Shown in pieces: positions 18,260-27,283 of a stretch of DNA of 64,000 bases. The stretch covers positions 1 to 64,000 of the forward strand of contig CAVWVJ010000001.1 in the NCBI GenBank assembly GCA_963758505.1, written 5' to 3'. This DNA is from Korobacter sp963758505 (lineage in GTDB: Bacteria; Acidobacteriota; Terriglobia; Terriglobales; Acidobacteriaceae). Position 1 is the first letter of the stretch. The number at the start of each line of letters is the position of its first letter. Position numbers and translations under genes: made by a program. Below the pieces are notes generated by a model. That model was given only the letters and a program-made list of their open reading frames with translations. It made no database searches and was not told the DNA's origin.

Positions 18260-18770
18260 TGTCTTGGTTCCGCGTGAAATGGAAGCGGGCGCTCCAGCGC
18301 GGCGAAGCTGGAGCCCATTTCAATAAATCGGATCGTCCCGATCGCAAGGCAAGCTAGCCCGTGTTGAACCTCTAAAGCGCCGACGCTAGGTTGCCCTTTC
18401 CTATCCATTTCGCCATACCGCCGTTGTAGCTCACATGCGTGTTGTTTAAGATTGCGATCAGGCACGACACTTGCTCGGCAAGACCCATCAATCAACTGTC
18501 AGCCCGCTCCGGAATCTCTGGCGATTGCCGGCACGCGCAGCCTGTCGATGACAATTTTTGCGTGTGAGCGTCCCTTACAGAAGAAGCTGACTGTTGCGCC
18601 AAATGGACAACTGCCCCAACAGGCAGCTTAGACCGCTGGCAAAAATAGGGGTGCCCGCGACCTGCAAGCTAACGCAAGTTTTCGGTACCAGTGACTTCCG
18701 TGCTCCTGTGCGGACGAAAGATCGCGTGTATTCTCGCTCTAGTTGTGGGAAGCACTGCTCGCTCCTGGTG

Positions 18771-18839
18771 TCAGCCGTTCTCGGAACGGCTGAGTTTCAT
18801 TGTAATCGTCAGGTCATCCTCAGCATTGAGGATGACCCT
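18771..18839. repeat. Two adjacent perfect hairpins
   Basis: The first has a 10-bp stem, TCAGCCGTTC paired with GAACGGCTGA, and a 5-base loop (18771-18795). The second has an 11-bp stem, GGTCATCCTCA paired with TGAGGATGACC, and loop GCAT (18814-18839). Neither is followed by a T-run on the plus strand. They may be a dispersed intergenic repeat or a bidirectional terminator for the methyltransferase gene that ends at 18993. Confidence 0.6.
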
Positions 18840-18992
18840 GGGGCCACTTATGAGGGCAACGGACGAGAACACAAAGTCGACCGAAGTCGTTCGAGGAGCA
18901 GGGAGTGACTCCCTTTCAGATACACGAACCGAACCTCCGGAGCGGCCGGCAGTTCAAGACGTATAAGAATTCTTCGAGGCAGGGCTGACCGC

Positions 18993-20069
18993 TTACGGCT
19001 TCGCCTCGAAAACCAGGTTGAAAGCTGTTTCACCTGCTTTTCTGAAGTGAGTAAATCCCCCACTTCGTACCACTTTCTCGATCCTGGCGGGCCCAGCTTG
19101 CGCCCCTAGCGCTAGTCCCACCTCTTGAGAGAGGGATGCCGGGGTGCAAAGCATAGTGGAGGCGGAGTAATAGATTCGCCCGATGGGGTTGAGATTTTGC
19201 TCCGTGTTGTCGTTCGCATAAGGTTCCACAATCATCCAGGTGCCGTCCGGCTTGAGCGACTGCCTGACGTGGGCGGCAGCTCCCTCCGGATCGCCCATAT
19301 CGTGTAGGCAATCGAAGAAGGCAGCGAAATCGTAGTCTTTGCCCGGAAACGACTTCGCCGGAGCGACCGCAAACTGCACACGATCAGCCACTCCCGCCTT
19401 TTGCGCGGCTTCTTTCGCTCGCTCGATCGAGCCAGCGTGATAGTCGAATCCGTGAAAAGTCGATTTTGGAAATGCCTGCGCCATAAGAATCGTGGACGCA
19501 CCGTGCCCGCACCCAATGTCCGCGACCTTCGCTCCGTTCTCCAGCTTTTCCTCGACACCCGTCAACGCGGGAATCCACGATGACACAAGGCTCGCCAAAT
19601 AATTCGGACGGAAGAATCGTTCGCATCCCTCGAAGAGAGAGACATGATGCTCATGCCATCCAAAGCCTTCCCCCGTCTTGAACCGCTCAGCAATGTGATC
19701 GATGTCCTTCATTACCGCCTCAATCATCAGGAAGGCTCCCGGCAGGTGGACTGGAGTATCATCCAGCGCCAACGCAAATGCCTGTTCAGGCGGCAGGACG
19801 TACTTCTGAGTTGCAGGATCATAACGAAGATAGCCACTGGCGGCGTTTGCGTTCAACCACTCACGAACATACCTTTCGGCAGTGCCGGTCTTCGTTGCTA
19901 ATTCGGAAGAGGAGACTGGGATACTACCTGCCATTGCGCGGTATAAGCCCAAACGGTCCCCGATGACGATGAGAGCAGCGTGCATGGCCGCCCCAAGGTC
20001 ACTCACCGCTTGCCCAACGAAAGCGTTCAGCTTGTCTTGATCCAGTGTTTCTGCTGCTACTGTGCTCAT
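18993..20069 (-). CDS. Class I SAM-dependent methyltransferase with N-terminal winged-helix domain
   Basis: About 358 residues. The N-terminal half (about 10-110) is the winged-helix/dimerisation domain found in Rv2258c-type and O-methyltransferase-like proteins (LGLYRAMAG, TGTAERYVREWL). The C-terminal half has the SAM-binding glycine motif VADIGCGHGASTI near residue 185 and FHGFDYHAGSIERAKE after it. The acceptor is unknown. The ATG at 20069 is preferred over a longer frame to 20234 because AGGAG lies six bases upstream. It is divergent from the winged-helix/TPR regulator, with about 325 bases between the two starts, so that regulator may control it. Confidence 0.9.
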   Translation of the reverse strand: MSTVAAETLDQDKLNAFVGQAVSDLGAAMHAALIVIGDRLGLYRAMAGSIPVSSSELATKTGTAERYVREWLNANAASGYLRYDPATQKYVLPPEQAFALALDDTPVHLPGAFLMIEAVMKDIDHIAERFKTGEGFGWHEHHVSLFEGCERFFRPNYLASLVSSWIPALTGVEEKLENGAKVADIGCGHGASTILMAQAFPKSTFHGFDYHAGSIERAKEAAQKAGVADRVQFAVAPAKSFPGKDYDFAAFFDCLHDMGDPEGAAAHVRQSLKPDGTWMIVEPYANDNTEQNLNPIGRIYYSASTMLCTPASLSQEVGLALGAQAGPARIEKVVRSGGFTHFRKAGETAFNLVFEAKP

Positions 20070-20394
20070 GGTCTTTCTCCTTTTTGGTGCTCGCAACCGT
20101 GGATTGTCCGCCCGATTCCGCAGGGTTTTCGAGGCTCGCTGGTCGAGAATTGGGCTATGGATCGACAGGCGCTTCGTTATTCTTGACCTGAAATTCTCGG
20201 CCTTGTGTTCGATCGCCGCTGGTTTGGCCCCCAAACTTGTCTGTTCTGACGCAGGCGGCTTGGAAGGTCAATGCCCGCGCAACTCTCCAACGATACCCTG
20301 TCGATCCCCCGATAAGTCATCTGTTTGCAATAGGATGCCGCAGTCGCATTGTGTTCGGATGCGTGCTAGACTCTCGAACTGTGAACTGCGTCCA
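20070..20394. other. Divergent intergenic region between methyltransferase and regulator
   Basis: This should hold both promoters. No operator or clear sigma-70 pair was recognised. Confidence 0.5.
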
Positions 20395-22329
20395 ATGCCA
20401 TCTGCTCTGCCATCACTCGTACGGTTTGCAACTTTCGAAGTAAATCTGCGGGCCGGCGAACTAAGAAGAGATGGACAGAAAGTCCGGCTGCAGGAACAGC
20501 CATTTCTGCTTCTGACCGCCCTCCTAGAATCCGCAGGCGAAGTCGTCACCCGCGAAGAACTGAGGAAGCGCCTCTGGTCGGCGGATACGTTCGTGGACTT
20601 TGACCACCGCCTGGCAGTGGCTGTTAGTAAGTTGAGGGAGGCGCTTCGAGACTCGGCCGAAAAACCAGTGTTCGTTGAAACGGTTGGTCGGCGGGGCTAC
20701 CGGTTCTTGGGCCAGTTGGAAGCCGCCAGTTCACTATCCGCGGATTCCAACTCGGGAACAAGTGATACTCCTTCGGCTTCTCCGGGATCTGAGCAAGCGG
20801 AGCCGCCGGTGGTGCATTCGCAGCCAAAGCGATCTCGAGACAGCAGACTGATCCTTCTCTGCTCGTTCGGCTTCGTCATTCTCGTCGCGATGACCGCCTT
20901 GATAGGGCTGGTTCGCATTCGATCGGGCCAAGACCATTCCTCTGTTCCCCGGACCTTGGCGATTCTTCCGTTACAAAATCGCGGGGACGATTCCCGGAGC
21001 GACTTTCTTGGATTATCACTGGCGGATGTACTCATCACAAAATTGGCGTACGTGAGTTCGCTGAATGTACGCCCTTCTGCAGCAATTGAGAAATATCGAG
21101 GAACGGCCGTAGATCTTCGGAAAATTGCCGCAGATCTCAAAGTCGATACGCTTCTCACGGGAAGTTTTATTCGCGATGGTAACAACTTGCGCATCACGTA
21201 CCAGCTGATTGACGCCAGAACCGAAACAATTCTAGGCCAAGGAGTGATCGACCTTAAGTACGACAATCTTCTTGCTGTTCAGGATAAAGTCACCGGGCAA
21301 CTGATTTCAGAACTGCAACTGAAACTTTCTCCCGTGGAGACAGAGCATCTAACTCCTGAAAAATCGGTAGATCCGCTCGCTTATGAATATTTCCTCCAGG
21401 GACTTGATCTTTACGGACAGCACAGGTTTCCCCTCGCTATCAAAGTGTTCGAAAAGACTACTGAGCTCGATCCCAACTATGCTCCAGCGTGGGCCTACTT
21501 GGGTGCTGCCTATAATTCGGATGCGGCATTTGAGTTCGGCGGCCGGGAACAATATCGCCGCGCCCAAGCCGCGTACGAAAGAGCCTTGGCGATACAACCA
21601 AATCTGCTGGACGCGCAGATCTTCCTGGCGAATCTCCTGATTGACACGGGAAAAGTGGAGCAGGCTGTGCCCTTGTTGCGCGAAGCCCTAAAGACAAACG
21701 ACAACTACGCCGCAGCTCACTGGGAACTGGGATATGCATACCGATTTGCTGGATTGCTGAGGGAATCTGTAGCGGAGTGCGAACGGGCACGTCAATTGGC
21801 GCCCTTCGTGAAAGGCAATGGAGCAGTGTTAAACAGCTACCTCTATATGGGGGAATACCAGAAATTTCTTGACAGCTTACCGGTCGACGACTCCTCGTTC
21901 ACGCTTTTTTACCGTGGCTTTGGAGAATTTCACGAAACGCGGTTTGACGAAGCCTCCAGAGATTTTGATCGTGCGTATCAACTCGAGCCAAATTTGTACA
22001 CAGGAATCGGAAAGGCTCTGAGTGACTCGATTCATCACCAAGCAGCCGAAGGCTTACAGCTCTTGAGTGGACTTGAGAGAACAGCACGAGAGCGGGGAGT
22101 CGGGGATCCGGAAGCCACCTACAAGATTGCACAGGCGTACGCCGTCTTAGCAGACAAGAATGCCGCTTTACGAGTATTGCGAACGAGCGTTGAATCCGGT
22201 TTCTTCAGCTATCCCTATATTGCCAAAGATCCACTATTGAGTAATTTGCACGACGAACCTGAATTCGCCCAGACTTTGGAGGTCGCGCGTCAACGGTACG
22301 AGGCATTCAAGATTTCTTTCGTTCGCTAA
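20395..22329 (+). CDS. Winged-helix transcriptional regulator with transmembrane segment, TolB-like domain and TPR repeats
   Basis: About 644 residues. An OmpR/CadC-type DNA-binding domain fills about 5-100 (VRFATFEVNLRAGELRRDG, VFVETVGRRGYRF). One transmembrane helix lies near 148-172. A TolB/FlgO-like domain follows (about 190-320; LAILPLQNRGDDSRSDFLG, LLTGSFIRDGNNLRITYQL), then five or more TPR units to the end. Such CadC-like proteins sense through the periplasmic part and bind DNA from the membrane. The ATG at 20395 begins just before the HTH; an in-frame ATG at 20359 is possible. The TolB-like/TPR tail closely resembles that of the kinase at 57345, so the two proteins share a sensor module behind different outputs. 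Confidence 0.88.
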   Translation: MPSALPSLVRFATFEVNLRAGELRRDGQKVRLQEQPFLLLTALLESAGEVVTREELRKRLWSADTFVDFDHRLAVAVSKLREALRDSAEKPVFVETVGRRGYRFLGQLEAASSLSADSNSGTSDTPSASPGSEQAEPPVVHSQPKRSRDSRLILLCSFGFVILVAMTALIGLVRIRSGQDHSSVPRTLAILPLQNRGDDSRSDFLGLSLADVLITKLAYVSSLNVRPSAAIEKYRGTAVDLRKIAADLKVDTLLTGSFIRDGNNLRITYQLIDARTETILGQGVIDLKYDNLLAVQDKVTGQLISELQLKLSPVETEHLTPEKSVDPLAYEYFLQGLDLYGQHRFPLAIKVFEKTTELDPNYAPAWAYLGAAYNSDAAFEFGGREQYRRAQAAYERALAIQPNLLDAQIFLANLLIDTGKVEQAVPLLREALKTNDNYAAAHWELGYAYRFAGLLRESVAECERARQLAPFVKGNGAVLNSYLYMGEYQKFLDSLPVDDSSFTLFYRGFGEFHETRFDEASRDFDRAYQLEPNLYTGIGKALSDSIHHQAAEGLQLLSGLERTARERGVGDPEATYKIAQAYAVLADKNAALRVLRTSVESGFFSYPYIAKDPLLSNLHDEPEFAQTLEVARQRYEAFKISFVR

Positions 22330-22996
22330 AGAGAAGGCGGGGAAAGCGCCCAAAAAGCGACTGAACCCGTTGGCGGACGATCGCACCCGCCAAGCTGTGG
22401 CCGAGTATAGGCAGCTCCGCATCCTTCCAGTGGTCGACGACTCAATCAGGACGCAACCCCGCCATCGCATTCGGGACTCTCGATGAGAGCCGGAGGCTGC
22501 TCTTCGAGCAAGCGATGACGGAAAGGCGAGACACCATGTTTCGGGGAGCAGGAGATAAAAGAGAGGCATTGCAGCATGCGCGGAGTGGGTAATCTTCTCA
22601 CTCAAACGAGAGACATTAAGCAGTGCTGAAGGTGTGCCCAGCCGCGCTATTCCATGCGGGTCCTTTAGTGTGGGATGAAGGCCTACCTGTCATGCGCAGG
22701 ACAAATGCCCGGAGCGAAAGCTCTCAGTTCCCCTAGGTTGGTAAAGGGAGGTTCGCCCATCGAGGTGCAACTCTGACTGCTCACTCCATCGATGATTCCA
22801 CCCATCGTCCTATCTAGATATCGTCCCAGTTCTGGAGCTTCAAGAACGCCACTAAAGCGTCGGAAGGGCAATCTCTTGCCCTGAATTCAGCACATTTCCC
22901 TGCATTTCTAAGGTACTTGCCCCGCAACATCCAGCTACTCTCAGTGTTCCTATGTGGGAAGCAAACAAGTTCCACAGCTTGGGGGAGCCTTCATCG
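22330..22996. other. Intergenic region without recognised genes
   Basis: Only short open frames with no family features were seen. The last 16 bases contain GGGGGAG, which serves the gene starting at 22997. Confidence 0.5.
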
Positions 22997-24284
22997 ATGT
23001 CGATTCTCAAGAAACTTAGCCATCTGTCTTTTGCCGTCAGCCTGATCGCGTTATTGCTGGTGATCCCGACGGCACAGGCGCACGCAGGCGTCTTTATCTC
23101 CGTCGGCTTCGCGCCCCCGGTGCTGCCGGTCTATGTGCAGCCGCCGCTGCCCGCGCCCGGCTATATCTGGACGCCCGGTTACTGGGCCTACGGTGACGCC
23201 GGCTATTACTGGGTCCCGGCGTGTGGGTGCAGCCCCCGAGCCCGGCTTGCTTTGGACGCCCGGCTACTGGGGCTTCGCCGGCGGCGTCTATGGCTGGCAC
23301 GGCGGCTACTGGGGCCCCATGTCGGCTTTTACGGCGGCGTGAATTACGGCTTCGGCTACGGCGGCGTCGGATTCGTCGGCGGCGAGTGGCGCGGCGGAGT
23401 CTTCGCCTATAACAGCGCCGTCGCCAATTTCGGCAGCGTGCACGTCACCAACGTCTACTAACAGGACCATCGTCACCAACAATACCGATCGTCAACGAAA
23501 ACCACGTCAGCTTCAACGGCGGCCGGCGGCATTGCAGGCGCACGCCTCAGCCGCAGGAGATGCAGGCGGCAGACGAGCACCAATTCGAGCCCACCGCAGA
23601 ACCAGATGCAGCATCAGAGCTTCGCCGCGCAGGATCGCGCGCAGCTGGCCTCGGTCAACCATGGCCGTCCCGCCACCATGGCGGCTGCCAACATCAACTG
23701 CCTATCACCAGGTGGCGCAGCAGCACGCGCAATCGCAGCCCATCAGCGCCGCGGACCGCCAGCCGGCAGGAACTACAACCCGAACCAGCGCGAGGCCAAC
23801 CAGGACCAGCGCATCGCCAACGGCCTGCGCAGCGGCCAGATGACTTCGGGCGAGGCAGCGCGTGCCGAGCGCACGCAGGCGCAATATCGATCAGCAGGTC
23901 CACAACGATCGTGTCGCCAACGGCGGCACGCTCACCGGGCAGGAGCGGCAGCAGATCAATCGCGAGCAGAACGCGGCCAGCCGGCAGATCTACAACGAGA
24001 ATCACAACGCCAACACGGTGAAGCCGAACGAAGTCGACAACCGCGAAGCCAACCAGCAGCAGCGCACCGCCAACGGCCTGCGCAGCGGCAGAGATGACCT
24101 CCGGCGAAGCGGCTCGCACCAATCGCAACCAGGCGAGAGTCGCCCAGCAGGTCCACAACGAACGCACCGCCAACGGCGGCGCACTAACGCCCGGCAGAAA
24201 AGACAGCAGGTCAACCGCGAACAGAACGAAAACAGCCGGCAGATCTACAACGAGAAACACAACGCCAAGACGGTCAAACGCTAA
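22997..24284 (+). pseudogene. YXWGXW-repeat envelope protein with tandem C-terminal repeats, broken by many single-base indels
   Basis: After GGGGGAG and an ATG at 22997 comes a signal peptide (to about AQAHAG), then GYIWTPGYWAYGDAGYYWVP, a YXWGXW-type repeat as in the intact paralogue at 37794. The family sequence continues, but the frame changes near 23219, 23238 and 23317 (one base short each time in G/C runs), near 23459 and repeatedly after that. The reconstructed C-terminal half holds two copies of an about 80-residue unit: NQREANQDQRIANGLRSGQM, then EAARAERTQA, QQVHNDRVANGGTLTG, INREQNAASRQIYNENHNA. Coding similarity between indels is well preserved, so sequencing error is at least as likely as decay. 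A terminator follows at 24316. Confidence 0.75.
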
Positions 24285-24315
24285 ACCAAATTAGAACCTA
24301 GACTCATATACAAAC

Positions 24316-24339
24316 ACGGCTGGCGGAAACGTCAGCCGT
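24316..24339 (+). terminator. Probable intrinsic terminator after the YXWGXW gene
   Basis: A 9-bp stem with one G-T pair (ACGGCTGGC with GTCAGCCGT) and a 6-base loop is followed by TGCTTTGT, 32 bases after the stop codon at 24284. The T-tract is weak. Confidence 0.55.
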
Positions 24340-24351
24340 TGCTTTGTGCGG

Positions 24352-24709
24352 TTAGGGGAGGTGGTACGCGAGATTGTCGAAGCGCAGACCTCGACCGTTC
24401 TTCCCTTCGAAGGTCACGCGCGAAACGGCCTCCCGCCAGGTATGAAGAAGGATGTAGCGTGCCAATTCCAGTGGAATGACTTGGTTCATTGTCGATGCTG
24501 CCGACGACGTCTTCGAAGTAGCCGACCCACAGATCGTTCGGAATGGGATATTTCATCAGCCAGGCCCACGCGCCAGCGCGAACTTTTTGTACGTCTTCCT
24601 GCTCTAGCCGGATCAGTCCGTCGAACAAACCGAAATAAAAAGGCAGTCGTTCGAGGGGGTCCGGTTTATGTAGAACCGGGCGGTTTGCAATTCGATCGCC
24701 ACAAGGCAT
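24352..24709 (-). pseudogene. Decayed fragment of a larger unrecognised gene
   Basis: On the minus strand one frame reads PDPLERLPFYFGLFDGLIRL and GAWAWLMKYPIPNDLWVGYF, which look like well-ordered protein sequence rich in aromatic residues. At about 24488 the sense frame shifts to one reading MNQVIPLELARYILLH and ending FEGKNGRGLRFDNLAYHLP before a stop at about 24352. The upstream part of the gene is absent, and the join between LLH and TWREAV suggests an internal deletion. I do not recognise the family. The fragment overlaps no other credible gene. Confidence 0.5.
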
Positions 24710-24828
24710 CTCATCCTGCGCCCGGGAGGTACTTTGGCGTCGCTCAAGAACTTACCGGTCCTCCGTTTACAATGAATAACTGCAGAGGCGCCCACGAGCG
24801 CGCGTCCTGAGGAGCGACTCCGAACTTG

Positions 24829-25314
24829 ATGGATATGACTTGGGTTACTGACAAGGTGGCAGTAGGGGGTGGGATCTGGATTGAGGAGAAGATGGCCGAA
24901 GTTGCCCGCCAGGGGGTCACCCACATCATTGATATGCAGATCGAATTCGATGACACCCTTCTCGGCCGGCGACATGGCGTGGAGGTTCTGTGGAACCCTG
25001 TGCAAGACGATTTCAAGCCCAAGTCTGTCGAGGTGCTCCGGCGCGGAGTTGACTTTGCATTGGCTGCCCTGACAAATGCAAATGCCAAGCTGTTTATTCA
25101 TTGTGCTGCTGGGGTGCATCGCGCACCGATGATGACCCTAGCCGTAATGTGCGCGTTGGGATGGAAACTCGAAGAGGCGATGGAATCGATCCAGCGCCAG
25201 AGATATGTGGTGGACTTTGCGGATGTATACGTCGATAGTGTCCGAAGATTTCTCCTCGCCTATAGGAATTCCAGCAAGCCTCCATTGCATCCTGTCGCGC
25301 CGAATGGACCTTAG
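24829..25314 (+). CDS. Dual-specificity protein phosphatase family protein
   Basis: About 161 residues with the cysteine-phosphatase signature HCAAGVHRAP (HCxxGxxR; His91, catalytic Cys92, Arg98). The general-acid region WNPVQDDFKP precedes it by about 35 residues. VAVGGGIWIEEKMAEVARQG at the start is the usual opening of DSP-like proteins. The enzyme would remove phosphate from Ser/Thr/Tyr or from a non-protein substrate in the cytoplasm. The ATG at 24829 is used; ATG at 24835 and TTG at 24826 are adjacent alternatives. It stands alone between a decayed fragment and an unassigned stretch, so its partner is unknown; the kinases at 53826 and 57345 are distant. Confidence 0.88.
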   Translation: MDMTWVTDKVAVGGGIWIEEKMAEVARQGVTHIIDMQIEFDDTLLGRRHGVEVLWNPVQDDFKPKSVEVLRRGVDFALAALTNANAKLFIHCAAGVHRAPMMTLAVMCALGWKLEEAMESIQRQRYVVDFADVYVDSVRRFLLAYRNSSKPPLHPVAPNGP

Positions 25315-25976
25315 TTGGCGGTAAGCCCGCGCTGGCGAGAGCGAGCTGAGGAACAAGCGAATCCTCATCCTCGAGATTTTCAATTAGCGTAACCGGAGAT
25401 CTCTTTGAATGGCCTGCGCGCACAAACATTTCGCGCGAGATTGCGATGGTGTTGTCTGATGTCACCATCGCGAATGCCAACCGACACGTCCCACGCGTGT
25501 TCGTTAGTGGCATGAAGATAACGATTTCAATTGGCCGCACCCGCGGCGTGAAATCCCGAACGTTGGGGGACCTATTACGGCTGGGTCGAGCACCGCGACA
25601 AACTCGTTTTACCTTGCCTTCTCGACAAAGGGAATGCGCACTTCGCCCCTTACTTCTTGTGTTCGGGTCCGCTGACGGTTGGAACTCTTCGTCTGGGCAT
25701 GCGACACCCACGACTCACACACTGCATTCGGCTGCAATCGGTCAGCGAACGATCTCCGGCGGTGGCGACTCTGGGCAGGCAGCGATCGGCACTGGGTCAG
25801 GGAGCCTGACGGAAGACGGCGACGAAGAGGCAGATCCCGGCGCCGTCGCTGACTATGACGGAGGGGGGAACGCCTGGATGCTCGGGAGACTCATACAGGG
25901 ACCTGTCGAACCGGTTCCGACGCGCGCTGACTCATCCTCCCTCCGCAGGCGCGAAAATCTGCATCAAAAACGATGA
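25315..25976. other. Unassigned stretch
   Basis: Open frames exist on both strands (about 25446-25976 plus, 25094-25711 minus), but none shows a family motif or a convincing ribosome binding site. It may be degraded coding sequence. Confidence 0.4.
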
Positions 25977-26291
25977 ATGACCCGCGAGGACATAGAACGG
26001 CTCATGGCTTTGCAGCTGCAGATTACGGAGAGGATCTCCGAAACCGGCTTCGCCGACCAAACGGCTGCGGTCCGCCTCGGGAGACATCTTGCAGAGATCG
26101 CGGTGCTGGGAGAAGGATTTGCGCAGCATTCTCTGCCACTCTTCCTGGCTCTCAACCTTGGGCATTCGGCCGCCATAGCGCAGATCGCATTGTCTATCAA
26201 GCACGACCTACTGGAGCTCGGTGATGCCATTGTGGATGGATCGGGCGATCTCGATTCTTTCGTCGAATATCTGAATCGATCGCCGGAATAA
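25977..26291 (+). CDS. Small hypothetical protein, predicted helical
   Basis: 104 residues, acidic N-terminus (MTREDIERLMALQLQITERI), then alternating hydrophobic helices (GRHLAEIAVLGEGFAQHSLP; IALSIKHDLLELGDAIV). There is no signal peptide, membrane helix or recognised motif. Composition and periodicity look like a real soluble helical protein, and no competing frame is credible. The start lies just after a run of A with only weak Shine-Dalgarno sequence. Nothing in the neighbourhood indicates its role. Confidence 0.5.
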   Translation: MTREDIERLMALQLQITERISETGFADQTAAVRLGRHLAEIAVLGEGFAQHSLPLFLALNLGHSAAIAQIALSIKHDLLELGDAIVDGSGDLDSFVEYLNRSPE

Positions 26292-26789
26292 ATCGCCTCG
26301 CTAGGTTTGCGGCTCTGAAGGGTAATCCCCGTCGATAAACAAAGCTCACTCATTCACCGTGGCGATTTCCCGTCCTTCGTTAAGCTTTCCTGTGGCGAGC
26401 CCATGTTCTTGGGATGCTCGGATTAGCTCGTATGCGGGCGTTTATGCTTGAAAGAAGTTCAGGAAACAATCTGCTACGCGGTTAAGTGTGCTCGAGAGTG
26501 ATCACCAACTCCGTCAGGGTCCACAGCAGCTCCTCCCATGGTCTGCGGCCCTGCAATCCAGGGACTCGATGCTGCCGGTGAAAAAACATCGCACTTGGCG
26601 AGGATTGGCCGCCTCTCTAAGTAGACGCAATTCTATGAATGTCAGCGGACCCCGCAGCCTTATTCTCGCTATAGGATCATGAACCCCAGCTTTCGATCTC
26701 CTTTGTCGATTGATTTTCTACCGCTATTACCACATTACAGGCACTATCTTCGTGCACTAGGCGGATAGCGTTCCGCAGAACTTCTAAGC
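26292..26789. other. Intergenic region without recognised genes
   Basis: No gene or structured element was recognised before the promoter-like box at 26790. Confidence 0.5.
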
Positions 26790-26795
26790 TACAAT
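26790..26795 (+). promoter_or_regulatory. -10 box for a probably leaderless transcript
   Basis: TACAAT (five of six matches to TATAAT) ends six bases before the ATG at 26802. A transcript starting at the usual distance would begin at or next to the start codon. No Shine-Dalgarno sequence fits in that space. No strong -35 was identified. Confidence 0.5.
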
Positions 26796-26801
26796 TCGAC
26801 C

Positions 26802-26993
26802 ATGCACGTTCCGGCGATCGTCACCGAACTTCGAGCGCAACGGGATCGAATCCAGAAAGCCATCGACGCTCTCGAACGGATTACTCAAGTAAGTCCCAGT
26901 AACAAAACACGTCGGCACTTGTCGGCATCGGCCCGCGCCCGAATCTCCGCGGCGATGAAGAAACATTGGGCTGCGAGGAAGAAGTCGCTGTAG
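26802..26993 (+). CDS. Small basic protein of a KKRWAxRKK family (member 1)
   Basis: 63 residues: an N-terminal helix with heptad-like spacing (IVTELRAQRDRIQKAIDALE) and a very basic C-terminal segment, LSASARARISAAMKKHWAAR followed by KKSL. The same layout occurs at 59859-60065 and, broken, at 28229-28425. The tail resembles the SAEARxRIxxAxKKRWA stretch found in many small acidobacterial proteins and could bind nucleic acid; that function is inference. The ATG follows a -10 box by six bases, suggesting leaderless translation. No other gene is close enough to share its transcript. Confidence 0.75.
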   Translation: MHVPAIVTELRAQRDRIQKAIDALERITQVSPSNKTRRHLSASARARISAAMKKHWAARKKSL

Positions 26994-27027
26994 CACGGCC
27001 TCGGTTGCCCAGTTTTTTCAAGATTAC

Positions 27028-27076
27028 TGCCGGGTCTGTATGTTGTTCTTGAAAACTAGCGCCAGGCCTGTATACT
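27028..27076 (+). promoter_or_regulatory. Tandem promoter-like elements
   Basis: TTGAAA (27049-27054), a 16-base spacer and TATACT (27071-27076) form a good sigma-70 promoter. The segment GCCAGGCCTGTATACT (27061-27076) nearly repeats GCCGGGTCTGTATGTT (27028-27043) exactly 33 bases upstream, where TTCAAG sits 16 bases before TATGTT. The transcript would start near 27083. Confidence 0.55.
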
Positions 27077-27082
27077 CAGCGC

Positions 27083-27180
27083 CGTTAGAGCACCAGCCAT
27101 GCTGGTTCTGACTGACCCACGGCTTGCAGCGTCGAGCGTGGCGGCCCCGTCCCAGTGGCGGGGCTTCTTCCGCCCCGTCC
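27083..27180 (+). ncRNA. Candidate structured leader or small RNA
   Basis: Downstream of the promoter lie a 6-bp hairpin (ACCAGC-CAT-GCTGGT, 27092-27106) and a GC-rich switch-like arrangement. CGGGGC at 27159-27164 can pair either with GCCCCG at 27144-27149 or with GCCCCG at 27172-27177. No long open frame on the plus strand explains it. It could be the leader of the zinc-ribbon gene at 27284 or a separate RNA. No known RNA family was recognised. Confidence 0.35.
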
Positions 27181-27283
27181 CTGGTTGGCACTCCCCAATT
27201 TAGAGTTGCCACTCCTCTGGTGGAAAGAACGGAAGCCTAGGAAAGTTTGAACCTGACGCTTGGGAACGTCTAAACTGGCGCTA

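Larger units (their letters stand above)
17803..18992. other. Long intergenic stretch with repeat copy B and paired hairpins
   Basis: No credible gene was found. The stretch contains the second 238-bp repeat copy (18023-18259) and two perfect hairpins (18771-18839). Short open frames here show no family features and no good ribosome binding sites. Confidence 0.6.

Noticed and set aside
25446..25976. A 176-codon plus-strand frame
   Set aside because: Low-complexity Gly/Asp/Ser content and no ribosome site or family; left as an unassigned stretch.
27083..27180. tRNA or signal-recognition RNA at the structured region
   Set aside because: No cloverleaf and no conserved SRP tetraloop motif; kept only as an unnamed candidate RNA.
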